Shown piece by piece: positions 46,236-53,787 of a stretch of DNA of 64,000 nt. Under the pieces are notes generated by a model, which did not search any database, was not told the DNA's origin, and saw only the letters and a list, made by a program, of their open reading frames with translations. Where the stretch lies: the NCBI GenBank assembly GCA_020831765.1, contig JAFIFY010000059.1, positions 62,001 through 126,000 on the forward strand, read 5' to 3'. The DNA comes from Phycisphaeraceae bacterium. GTDB taxonomy: Bacteria > Planctomycetota > Phycisphaerae > Phycisphaerales > Phycisphaeraceae. A program made the translations under genes and the position numbers. The stretch's first letter is position 1; every line of letters begins with the position of its first letter.

Positions 46236-47776
46236 GGCAGCGCCGGTTCCAGGTCGGTTTCAGGCTGAGGCAGCGCGGCGTCGGCGTCCTCGTCGGAGGA
46301 AACGCCCGGCTCTTCCCCGTTCGCGTTACCGTTCTCCCGATGGTCAAGCCTCTGAAGTTGATCATCAATGCGCTGGAGCACATCCATGGCCGATTCCCGC
46401 TGCCGCAGGAGGGCTTCACGCTGAGCCGAACTGGTGATCTCCACGCTGCTGGAAGAGCCCACGGTCGGCCAGGCCGCATCATCGATCTTGCCGACCAGTG
46501 CCCGCAGAGCCGCCGCGAGCTGAGGATCCTTCATGCGCTTGGCGACCCATTCATCGTTGATGTCGCGCGGCAGGGGTTCGCCCTGACCGGCATCCAGATC
46601 GCGACGCGCTTCGAGCATCGCTTGCATCTCCTCCGTGCTCATCTTCACATAAGCCCCATCGTGCGGATCAACGCCCCATTCGACCGAATCCGGCATGCGG
46701 TTCAGGTTCCGCCCGCTGGGCAGGTGGTAATGCGCGGTGGTGATCTTCACCATACCGCGATTGTCGTTGAGATTGATGACTTCCTGCACCGTTCCTTTGC
46801 CGAATGTCCGTGTGCCGACGATCAACGCGCGGTTGTTGTCCTTCAGCGCCCCGGCGACGATCTCACTGGCCGAAGCGCTCAATTCATTGACGAGCACCAC
46901 CACCGGCACATCGGGCATCAGGTTGCCGCTGGCCGCGGCGCGCCAGGTGTTCTCCGCATGTGCTCGGCCACGAACCGTGACCACGGGGCTGTTTCGCTCC
47001 AGAAAGAGGCTGGAAATGTTCACCGCTTCGTTGAGCAGACCGCCTCGATTGAAGCGCATGTCCAGGATCAGGCCGCGGGGATTCTGGCGCTGGATATCGG
47101 TCAGAACTTCACGCAGCGCATCGCCCGAGTTGCGATTGAACTGATCCAGCCTCACATAGGCGATGCGATGGGTCTGGTCGATCATGTAGCCCGGGCCGAC
47201 GCCTTCGCGGATCAGCGGGCGGACGATGGGAACCTGAATCCTCGCCCGCGTAATGGTCATGGTCTTCTCCTGACCCGACTCGCGGCGGACGCGGATCGTG
47301 ACCGGCGTGCCCTCGGGCCCGCGAAGCCGGCTGGTGGCGTCGAGGATGTTCATGCCCAGCGTGTCCTTGCCCTCGATCTCGATGACCGCGTCGCCGGGCT
47401 GGACACCGGCCCGCGCCGCCGGAGAATTGTCGAAGGGATAGATGATGTGAATCCGCTCATTCTTGAACTCGACCGTCGCGCCGATGCCCGAGAAAGCGCC
47501 TTCCAGCTCCTCGTTCCAGCGCGGCATCTCTTCACGCGAAATGAATGCGCTGTGCGGATCGCCCAGTGACTGGATCATCGCCCGCACCGCCGCCTCCATC
47601 ATCGCCTGCTCATCCACCTCCTCGACATAGCCCCGCAGAACGATCGCGCGGGCATCGACGATCAGGTCGATCGCATCGCTCCACAGCGCACGGTTGCCGC
47701 GCGTCTGAGCGACAATGACCACCACCACGAACAAAAGCAGAAAAGTCCAGACCGAACGAAGCGTATAGCGATTCAT
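46232..47776 (-). CDS. ctpA: C-terminal processing peptidase, S41 family
   Basis: A 514-residue membrane-anchored serine protease that trims C-termini of periplasmic proteins. The N-terminal anchor (SVWTFLLLFVVVVIVAQT) is followed by MMEAAVRAMIQSLGDPHSAF, a PDZ domain (FSGIGATVEFKNERIHII...VQPGDAVIEIEG), and the peptidase core with the catalytic Ser in NELSASASEIVAGAL and Lys in TFGKGTVQEV. The C-terminal 80 residues are helical and then acidic. ATG 47776 follows AGGGGA; an upstream ATG lacks that. Its stop overlaps tsaD, so they form an operon. It is divergent from galK. Confidence 0.94.
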   Translation of the reverse strand: MNRYTLRSVWTFLLLFVVVVIVAQTRGNRALWSDAIDLIVDARAIVLRGYVEEVDEQAMMEAAVRAMIQSLGDPHSAFISREEMPRWNEELEGAFSGIGATVEFKNERIHIIYPFDNSPAARAGVQPGDAVIEIEGKDTLGMNILDATSRLRGPEGTPVTIRVRRESGQEKTMTITRARIQVPIVRPLIREGVGPGYMIDQTHRIAYVRLDQFNRNSGDALREVLTDIQRQNPRGLILDMRFNRGGLLNEAVNISSLFLERNSPVVTVRGRAHAENTWRAAASGNLMPDVPVVVLVNELSASASEIVAGALKDNNRALIVGTRTFGKGTVQEVINLNDNRGMVKITTAHYHLPSGRNLNRMPDSVEWGVDPHDGAYVKMSTEEMQAMLEARRDLDAGQGEPLPRDINDEWVAKRMKDPQLAAALRALVGKIDDAAWPTVGSSSSVEITSSAQREALLRQRESAMDVLQRIDDQLQRLDHRENGNANGEEPGVSSDEDADAALPQPETDLEPALP

Positions 47777-47918
47777 GGCGTCCCCTGTAAGGCGATTGCG
47801 TTCCTTTTTCAGCATGATGGGCAATTGTAGGAAACCGCGCCGACAACTTCCCGACCGGATCGGTTATTCTGGCCCGCCCGCCGGTGAGCATCCGCCGGCC
47901 GCCACGGAGCCCGGACCC

Positions 47919-49193
47919 TTGCCCCCTTCTCAAACCCCCACCCCCGGAAGTAACCCCACCCCCGGAAGTCCCGGCGCCCCTGGAAGCGCCCCGGCCCCCG
48001 CCCCCGGAAGCAACGCCCCGAAGCGCTCGGCCGCCGAGCGGATCACCCAACTTTTCCAGAGCCGATACGGTCGTCCGCCGACCTGGATCGCCGCCGCGCC
48101 CGGCCGGGTCAATCTTATCGGCGAGCACACCGACTACAACGATGGCTTCGTGCTCCCGATGGCGATCGAGCAGCGAACCTTGATGGCTGGGAGTTTGGCC
48201 GAAGATGGTGGGCGGCGCATCCGCGTGGTCAGCGAGCTTTCGCCGGAGATGGCGAGCTTTGAACTGGATGTGCTGTCTCCGCCCGAAGGTACGCCCAACT
48301 GGTGGGAATATCCGCGAGGGGTCGCGGCGGGCATGATCGAGAAGGGTGCGCAAGCGCGGGGGCTGGACCTGGCCGTGGCGTCGGATGTGCCGATGGGCGG
48401 GGGGCTGTCGTCCAGCGCTGCGCTGGAGGTCGCCACGGCCACGCTCCTCGAAGCCGCCTGGCGGCATCCGCTGGATGCGGTCGAAAAGGCGCTGTTGTGC
48501 CAGCGAGCGGAGCATCGCTACGCCAGGGTTCCCTGCGGCATCATGGATCAGTTCATCTCGACCATGGCCCGGCCCGATCATGCTCTGCTGCTGGATTGCC
48601 GCGATCTGACCACAAGGCAGGTTCCGCTTCGTGATCCCAATATTACCGTGCTGATCGCCAACACCAACGTCCGGCACGAGTTGAGCGGCGGTGAATATGC
48701 CCAGCGTCGCGCCCAGTGCGAGCAGGCGGCGCGGGAGTTGGGCGTCTCATCGCTCCGCGATCTGGACCTTAACCAGGTCATCCGCGCCAAGCCAGGGCTG
48801 GATGCTTTGATCTTCAAGCGCGCCTATCACGTCGTCGGTGAGATTCAACGGACGCAACGTGCCGCCGAGTTGCTGGCGGCTGAGGATTATGAGGGTTTCG
48901 GTCGCCTGATGTTCGATAGCCATGTGACCTTACGGGATGATTTTCAGGTGAGCTGCGATGAGCTGGACCTGATGGTGGAACTGGCCGAGGACCGCAAAGG
49001 CATTGGCGGCGTGCTCGGTGCGAGGATGACCGGAGGTGGCTTCGGTGGATGTTGCGTGCTGCTCGTCCGGGCTCAGAAGGCGGCCGATATCCAGCGTTAC
49101 CTTTACACCAGCTATCTGGAACGAACACGAATCGAGCCGGAAATTTTCGTGACCCGCGCCGGCGCTGGGGCGGAACTGCCGCGGGCCCCGTAA
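47919..49193 (+). CDS. galK: Galactokinase with Pro/Gly/Ser-rich N-terminal extension
   Basis: GalK phosphorylates galactose at C1 (Leloir pathway, cytoplasm). Motifs are PGRVNLIGEHTDYNDGFVLP, the ATP-binding PMGGGLSSSAALEVA, the catalytic Asp in CGIMDQFIS and the C-terminal GARMTGGGFGGC. A Pro/Gly/Ser-rich stretch of about 35 residues, encoded by repeated CCCCCGGAAG units, precedes the kinase. The start is uncertain: TTG 47919 has GGAG about nine bases upstream, while ATG 47814 or 47775 would give longer forms overlapping the divergent ctpA leader. The kinase assignment is firm; the extension is odd for the family. It converges on the phage-derived cassette. Confidence 0.92.
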   Translation: MPPSQTPTPGSNPTPGSPGAPGSAPAPAPGSNAPKRSAAERITQLFQSRYGRPPTWIAAAPGRVNLIGEHTDYNDGFVLPMAIEQRTLMAGSLAEDGGRRIRVVSELSPEMASFELDVLSPPEGTPNWWEYPRGVAAGMIEKGAQARGLDLAVASDVPMGGGLSSSAALEVATATLLEAAWRHPLDAVEKALLCQRAEHRYARVPCGIMDQFISTMARPDHALLLDCRDLTTRQVPLRDPNITVLIANTNVRHELSGGEYAQRRAQCEQAARELGVSSLRDLDLNQVIRAKPGLDALIFKRAYHVVGEIQRTQRAAELLAAEDYEGFGRLMFDSHVTLRDDFQVSCDELDLMVELAEDRKGIGGVLGARMTGGGFGGCCVLLVRAQKAADIQRYLYTSYLERTRIEPEIFVTRAGAGAELPRAP

Positions 49194-49264
49194 GCGGCCT
49201 GTGACATCGAAGCGATTCGATCGCACGTGGACCCGGTGCCGGATCGGCTCGCATCGTGTGAGGT

Positions 49265-49483
49265 TCATTCGTCCGGCACGAACGACGGCGGCAGCAGGTA
49301 CCAACCTTCGGGGATCGATATTGACTGGCTGGATAGCCGCCATGCGCCTTCAGTCATCACGTACACCCGGCCGCTCATGTTCGGCCCGGTGCGCATCGGC
49401 GCGTCCTCCAGCACCAGCACGGTCCTCCCACTGCCGCACCCGCCGGCCCAACTCATGCAGCAGATCAGCGCGGCGATCAGCAT
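49265..49483 (-). CDS. Small phage-type lysis lipoprotein (o-spanin-like)
   Basis: A 72-residue protein (MLIAALICCMSWAGGCGSGR...) with a lipobox AGGC, then TVLVLEDAPMRTGPN and WRLSSQSISIPEGWYLLPPS. Its short lipid-anchored form and position after a holin resemble Rz1-type outer-membrane spanins and related phage lysis lipoproteins. It overlaps the 3' part of the coiled-coil membrane protein at 49350-49568 in another frame. It is the last gene of the cassette, converging on galK. Confidence 0.6.
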   Translation of the reverse strand: MLIAALICCMSWAGGCGSGRTVLVLEDAPMRTGPNMSGRVYVMTEGAWRLSSQSISIPEGWYLLPPSFVPDE

Positions 49484-49568
49484 CCTTGGCCGTCTGTGGC
49501 CGTTCGGCCCGGGCTTGGAGCCAGTTGAAAAGAGCTGTGATGATGGCGATGAGAATGCGTTCAAGCAT
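49350..49568 (-). CDS. Small membrane-anchored coiled-coil protein (i-spanin-like)
   Basis: A 72-residue protein with an N-terminal membrane anchor (MLERILIAIITALFNWL) and a charged helix (TAKDADRRADLLHELGRRVR), the layout of an Rz-type inner-membrane spanin. Its ATG overlaps the holin 3' end and has GGAG six bases upstream. The lipoprotein frame starting at 49483 is nested in it, as Rz1 lies in Rz of lambda-like phages. Sequence similarity to Rz cannot be judged by eye. Confidence 0.55.
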   Translation of the reverse strand: MLERILIAIITALFNWLQARAERPQTAKDADRRADLLHELGRRVRQWEDRAGAGGRADAHRAEHERPGVRDD

Positions 49569-49806
49569 GATGCTCCCGTGATGTCGTCGTGTTGTTGTTC
49601 TGGTTGGCCAGGTGCGCGCCGGCATCCTCCGAAGTCACGTTGTTGTCGCGGGCAAAGAGAAGTCCGATGGCCGCGGCCACCGCCGCCGCGGCGCTGCCCA
49701 GGTCGGTGATCTCCGGTGCATCGATGCCCAGGTATCGGCCGGCCAGCCAGATCAGGGCCGCCAGGATCGCCACGATGCCGCTGAGGGTTGTCTTCCAGGA
49801 TTTCAT
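49561..49806 (-). CDS. Phage holin
   Basis: An 81-residue protein with two membrane segments (GIVAILAALIWLAGRYLGI and LGSAAAAVAAAIGLLFA), then RDNNVTSEDAGAHL. The opening MKSWKTTLSGI and the GLLFARDNNVT end are typical of a common phage holin type that forms inner-membrane lesions at lysis. The ATG has AAAGG upstream. The stop overlaps the next gene, giving a coupled lysis block. No endolysin gene follows within the cassette. Confidence 0.8.
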   Translation of the reverse strand: MKSWKTTLSGIVAILAALIWLAGRYLGIDAPEITDLGSAAAAVAAAIGLLFARDNNVTSEDAGAHLANQNNNTTTSREHHA

Positions 49807-49875
49807 GTTCGGTGCCTTTCAATGGTGTGGGATGGACGGGTTCTGAATGCGATGCATTCCCGACTGGGGCCGGAG

Positions 49876-50157
49876 TCAGATCAGCTCGATCAGTCGGGTG
49901 AGAAACGCGGTGATCGCGATGCCGGCGATCAGCCACATGAAGCGGTCTCGCCGATGGTGATCCTGTTCCAGCCGATCAAGCCGTACCTTGATGCCGGGTC
50001 GGGCGTTGCCATTGAGGCCGTGCTCGATCGCTTCGAGGCGTCGGCGAATTTCGATCAGTGTCTGGTTCATCGCAGCGCGGTCATGGCTTAGCTGCTCCTG
50101 AATCCGGACGACGGCGGGGTAGATGTCCGTTTGCTGATGGTCGGCTGCCTGGATCAT
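49876..50157 (-). CDS. Small coiled-coil protein with C-terminal membrane segment (XhlA/holin-accessory-like)
   Basis: A 93-residue protein with a long coiled-coil helix (AAMNQTLIEIRRRLEAIEHG...VRLDRLEQDH) and a C-terminal membrane anchor (FMWLIAGIAITAFLTRLIEL). This is the layout of hemolysin XhlA-like accessory proteins found beside holins in many phages. ATG follows GGGAG. It probably belongs to the lysis block; family assignment is by layout only. Confidence 0.65.
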   Translation of the reverse strand: MIQAADHQQTDIYPAVVRIQEQLSHDRAAMNQTLIEIRRRLEAIEHGLNGNARPGIKVRLDRLEQDHHRRDRFMWLIAGIAITAFLTRLIELI

Positions 50158-50205
50158 GGGGAACTCCCTGGCCGGGCGAAGGGGATTCGATCGCCTGTGA
50201 ACGCG

Positions 50206-50553
50206 CTATGCCAGAATCTGGATATTGATGCGTTGGGTCTGATCGCCCGGGTTGGAGACGTACACGGCCCCGGCATCGGCCACTGGAAGCAGCCAGCCCT
50301 CGTGGTTCGCGGGCATCAATGGCTGGCCAGCGGCGATGTTCGATGCGTCCGGCTTCGACCCCAGATACAGGTTCCCGACGTTCATCGCCGCCTGACCATC
50401 CGTTCCGGTCGGCGCGCCGATCCAGATCAACGCGCAGGGAAGCATCGAGGTCACCAGGGGCAGCGTGGTCTGCGCCGGAATGTCCAGGACCTGCTGAACG
50501 ATGATTCGCGAACTGGTGGCCAGCGCGGCCTGGCGATGGATGGTCGGTGGCAT
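50206..50553 (-). CDS. Phage-cassette protein, unknown, beta-rich
   Basis: A 115-residue protein starting MPPTIHRQAALATSSRIIVQ; ATG 50553 has GGAG eight bases upstream. It has no leader or membrane segment and is rich in beta-prone residues (TTLPLVTSMLPCALIWIGA, GAVYVSNPGDQTQRINIQI). It may be a minor structural protein of the particle. No family recognised. Confidence 0.65.
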   Translation of the reverse strand: MPPTIHRQAALATSSRIIVQQVLDIPAQTTLPLVTSMLPCALIWIGAPTGTDGQAAMNVGNLYLGSKPDASNIAAGQPLMPANHEGWLLPVADAGAVYVSNPGDQTQRINIQILA

Positions 50554-50677
50554 GATCGATCTCCAAGTGTTTCGATGCCGGATCAAGCGGCGTCTTCGTG
50601 CTCGATCCAATCGGGTAGTTGCGGGTTTGTTCCAAGAGGGCGCGGCGGGCGGTTCGGTCCCGTCCGGGCATGATCGA

Positions 50678-51805
50678 TCAGCTTCCGCCCATGGTGTGGG
50701 TTGGCGTTGTGCGTGGCGTGAGTGAGGAGCGCACCAGCACCCGGACCTGCTGACGCTGCTGGAGCGTGGCTTCGGTTCGTATCAGCTTCAACACGCCATC
50801 ATCCGCACAGTCGATCACCAGCTTGAAACGCTGCCCGACCTGAGGGGAGATTTCCACCTGCCCGGCCTGCTGGTTCATCCCAGCGTGGATGATCAGCCCC
50901 ATGGCCTGGTCCCATGCGGTGATCGTCCCATCATCAAGCGAGGCCGGATCGCCGATGCCCGAGCCGATCGCCGCCCGCACGGCGACGCCTCGCCAGTCCC
51001 GATCATCCAGAACCATCGCGAGATCGGCCGGCGTCTGGGCATCCACATCGATCCATGCATCGAATGAGACGCTGTTCGTCGCCGGTTGATCGGCCAGCAT
51101 GCTGTTGATCGCCGGGGCCAGGTCGATATCGAGATCGCCATACGGATCATCGGTATCGATGCCGCTGTGGCGATGGCCTCGCGCATCAAAGCGGGTCGAG
51201 CGCGCCTGAATACGAAGCACGGTGTCATCGATCAGCGAGATGGCTACGATCGGATCATCGGTCTGCGTTGGTTCATCCGGTCCGATGTGGGTGATGATGC
51301 CCGGATCGGCGACCAGGCTGATCCAGGTTTCATCGGCATCGGGCATGGTCGGGTCGCCCGGGCCGGCGGCATCGATACGCAGCTTCCGTTGGCCGTGACT
51401 CTCAACGATCTGCAACTGCACATGATCGCCGGCCAGGAGCTTGTCCTCCAGCGATGCGGGAGCTTGATCCTGATCATCGGCCTTGACGATCGCGCGCTCG
51501 AGCGGCAGCAGGATGGGCCGCGGCGTGCCGTCGGCCAGAGGCATGAGCATGGCCAGCGCCGGCTCATCGGCGATGGCGAAGCCGAAAGGGTCCAGCGCCT
51601 TGGCCAGGTGGCCATCATCGGGGCCGTAGCCGGGATGGATCCATTCATCCGATGAGTTCAGCGTTGCCGGATCGAATGACCAATTCCCCTGCGCATCAGC
51701 CTGCCGGGGCAGGACCCAGAAAAGCGCGGGACGTTGACGAGGCAGGGCGCGGCGATGGGCATCGGGCCCTCGGCTTTCATTGAAGATTGAAGCATTGCCG
51801 GTCAT
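50678..51805 (-). CDS. Phage-cassette protein, unknown, acidic beta-rich
   Basis: A 375-residue Asp-rich protein with segments such as FWVLPRQADAQGNWSFDPAT, WIHPGYGPDDGHLAKALDPF, HVQLQIVESHGQRKLRI and FKLVIDCADDGVLKLIRTEA. Its composition (acidic, beta-prone, no leader) suits a structural or receptor-binding protein of a particle. The position between the 272-residue protein and the lysis block would be that of tail or tip genes in a phage. I recognise no domain. The gap to the upstream gene is only six bases, implying co-transcription. Confidence 0.65.
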   Translation of the reverse strand: MTGNASIFNESRGPDAHRRALPRQRPALFWVLPRQADAQGNWSFDPATLNSSDEWIHPGYGPDDGHLAKALDPFGFAIADEPALAMLMPLADGTPRPILLPLERAIVKADDQDQAPASLEDKLLAGDHVQLQIVESHGQRKLRIDAAGPGDPTMPDADETWISLVADPGIITHIGPDEPTQTDDPIVAISLIDDTVLRIQARSTRFDARGHRHSGIDTDDPYGDLDIDLAPAINSMLADQPATNSVSFDAWIDVDAQTPADLAMVLDDRDWRGVAVRAAIGSGIGDPASLDDGTITAWDQAMGLIIHAGMNQQAGQVEISPQVGQRFKLVIDCADDGVLKLIRTEATLQQRQQVRVLVRSSLTPRTTPTHTMGGS

Positions 51806-51811
51806 GGGTGG

Positions 51812-52630
51812 CTACTGGCTCCAGAGCTGTGTGAAATCGCCTTCGGGGTAAAACGTGACCGGTTGATCGCTGTTTCTGGCGTAGAGCGGGAAGTAGTCCT
51901 CGCGTTTGGGATCGAAGGCCAGGTTCCAGTCCGCGCCGCGAAAGGCGAATCGGAAGGTGACATCCCAGGCCGGGGCGTCTTCGGGGGTCTGGATGCGGCG
52001 CATCGAGGGCGGCTGATAAAGCAGCGTGCGCTGGGGAAACACGAGCCCCAGCGAAGGCGAAGTCAGGATGCTGTCGTTGATGTGCCCGACCAGTGTCAGC
52101 GTGGCCAGGGGAAGCTGAGTGACCTGGTGATGCGTGACGGCCCAGTTGAAGCCGCGCAGCCGACGTGAGGGCGCCAGCGCATCACCGATCGATGGGCCCT
52201 GCCCGCCGGCCCCGGTCGGGTGCCAGAAGAGCGAATCACCATCTTGCAGTTGATCATCGGCCAGCGCTTCAAGCGTCTCACTGACCAGCCGGCCCTCAAA
52301 GGCGACCAGTGGCGATGTCCTGTAATGCACCGAGATCTGGGCATCGAGGTATTCGGCATCGTGATCCTGAAGCGGTGGTCTTAGCGCTGGAGGTGGAAAC
52401 GGGCGGACATCGACGTGATGGACACGCGCGCTGGGAATTGGCGCATAGGCATGCGGCCAGTGATACCCGCCGGACACATTGCCGCCAAGAAGCTGCCGGG
52501 CAAGCGTGAGGCGCTCGGACCACAAGCAACGAAGCTCACGCTGAACGGTCACGCCGTCGGACGTGAACGCCACGATCGGCGAACCCTCCAGTTCCTGGTA
52601 CTCGATGGTGATGGCGATGGGGTCAAGCAT
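51812..52630 (-). CDS. Phage-cassette protein, unknown
   Basis: A 272-residue protein with an N-terminal ITIEYQELEGSPIVAFTSDG and later LLYQPPSMRRIQTPEDAPAW and WDVTFRFAFRGADWNLAFDP. No leader or membrane segment is seen. The C-terminal pattern (strands, aromatic-rich, YFPLYARNSDQPVTFYPEG) suggests a beta-sandwich structural protein. Not recognised. It lies in the cassette after the Gp36 and Gp37-like genes. Confidence 0.65.
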   Translation of the reverse strand: MLDPIAITIEYQELEGSPIVAFTSDGVTVQRELRCLWSERLTLARQLLGGNVSGGYHWPHAYAPIPSARVHHVDVRPFPPPALRPPLQDHDAEYLDAQISVHYRTSPLVAFEGRLVSETLEALADDQLQDGDSLFWHPTGAGGQGPSIGDALAPSRRLRGFNWAVTHHQVTQLPLATLTLVGHINDSILTSPSLGLVFPQRTLLYQPPSMRRIQTPEDAPAWDVTFRFAFRGADWNLAFDPKREDYFPLYARNSDQPVTFYPEGDFTQLWSQ

Positions 52631-52684
52631 GGCGGCTGTTGATGGCTGACGTGGGTGAATGGGTCCATGGAAGGGCCGAGCTGG

Positions 52685-53182
52685 TCAATCCGTGTCCGGA
52701 TCGTCGAGCAGTTGATCGCGCTGGATGATCCACTCCAGCTCGAAGGGCATGCGCCATATCCAGCGTTGCCCCTGTCTTTGTGAGGGTGGCGAGAGTTCGA
52801 TCGCTTCGATGGCGACCCGGCGCAGGCCCTCGATGGCATCCAGCAGTGAATCCGCGCGGCCGATCATCCGAACCAGCCCTTGCTCCAGTTGCAGACGCTT
52901 CTGCGCTCCGCCGGTAGCGCCGGCTTCCAGAACCCAGGTAAAGCCTCGGTGAAGGATGATGTGGCCCGAAAGTTGCGAGGCCGATGCGCGCACAGACTGC
53001 GCCACAAGACGCAGCAACGGCTGCCCGCTGATGGAGAGCCCGCCGACGGTGCCCGACTGCTCGGCAGGTCCGATCACGCGATGCCGGGCGGGGATCAGGC
53101 TGTCAAGCATCGGCTCGGAAGCAGCCCAGGCGAAGAGCGCGGCGGTGGGATCGGCAAGAGGATGATCAATGGGTTCGGGCAT
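52685..53182 (-). CDS. Phage-cassette protein, Gp37-like position
   Basis: A 165-residue protein directly after the Gp36 gene, the place occupied in Mu-like phages by Gp37 (DUF1834). It has AALFAWAASEPMLDSLIPAR, RVIGPAEQSGTVGGLSISG and RWIWRMPFELEWIIQRDQLL. Length is compatible with a tail-terminator or connector, but the similarity is only positional. No ribosome-binding site stands out before the ATG. Confidence 0.6.
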   Translation of the reverse strand: MPEPIDHPLADPTAALFAWAASEPMLDSLIPARHRVIGPAEQSGTVGGLSISGQPLLRLVAQSVRASASQLSGHIILHRGFTWVLEAGATGGAQKRLQLEQGLVRMIGRADSLLDAIEGLRRVAIEAIELSPPSQRQGQRWIWRMPFELEWIIQRDQLLDDPDTD

Positions 53183-53227
53183 GGGATCGGACCGATTGGC
53201 CGTTGGCGGGCGCGTTGGCGAACGGGC

Positions 53228-53650
53228 TCAGTCGAGGACGATTTCCGGTGCGTGCGTGGCGATGGGCTTGAGGGTGGCGTTGAGTTGTTCGTGTCCGCGG
53301 ACGATGCGATCCAACCGTCTTGCCGCGCCCGCGTTCAGGCGGTCGGCCATGGCCGCCGCCGAGGGTGCATCCAGCCCGGCCAGTGCGCGGCTTTCCAGGA
53401 GCCAGGCGGCGGCGAACATCATGCAGACATCGCGTATGGCGATCGGTGGCGCTTGCGCGTTGGGCTGGCGCAGCGGCAGAGCGTAAGGGCCAGATCGCAG
53501 GCGGTCTTCGATGCGGCGCGTCGCGGTGTCGATCGCAGCGCCCAGGCGTGTGGCATCGGGTTGGCTGCTCGATCCGTCGAGGCTCGACCATTGCGCGATG
53601 TTGGCCTGGCCGAACCAGAGATTCATGTCATCGATCGTGCAGTAACCCAT
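53228..53650 (-). CDS. Phage Gp36 family head-tail connector (DUF1320)
   Basis: A 140-residue protein opening MGYCTIDDMNLWFGQANIAQ, the typical MxYCTxxDL...FG start of Mu-like Gp36. It then has a helical AAIDTATRRIEDRLRSGPYA segment and IRDVCMMFAAAWLLESRA, as in that family. These proteins are thought to act as head-completion or connector subunits. GGAG precedes the ATG by seven bases. It is separated from the capsid gene by a very strong terminator hairpin. Confidence 0.85.
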   Translation of the reverse strand: MGYCTIDDMNLWFGQANIAQWSSLDGSSSQPDATRLGAAIDTATRRIEDRLRSGPYALPLRQPNAQAPPIAIRDVCMMFAAAWLLESRALAGLDAPSAAAMADRLNAGAARRLDRIVRGHEQLNATLKPIATHAPEIVLD

Positions 53651-53691
53651 GGCGAACTCCGGTCGGTCGGTTGCGGTGGCGGCTTCGCCGG

Positions 53692-53774
53692 AAAAAGGGG
53701 GCCGAGCATGGCGGCCGGTCGCCGCGCGATGCTCGCGGCGCGACGATCCGCGGCGCGTTGCATGCTCGGCCCCC
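53692..53774 (-). terminator. Strong hairpin terminator downstream of the capsid gene
   Basis: A perfect 14-bp inverted repeat (GGGGGCCGAGCATG at 53697-53710 with CATGCTCGGCCCCC at 53761-53774) encloses a second GC hairpin. On the minus strand it is followed by TTTTT (AAAAA at 53692-53696). It lies 13 bases past the capsid stop and before Gp36, so it should limit readthrough and keep capsid transcripts in excess. Confidence 0.85.
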
Positions 53775-53787
53775 CGTGGTGCGTGGC

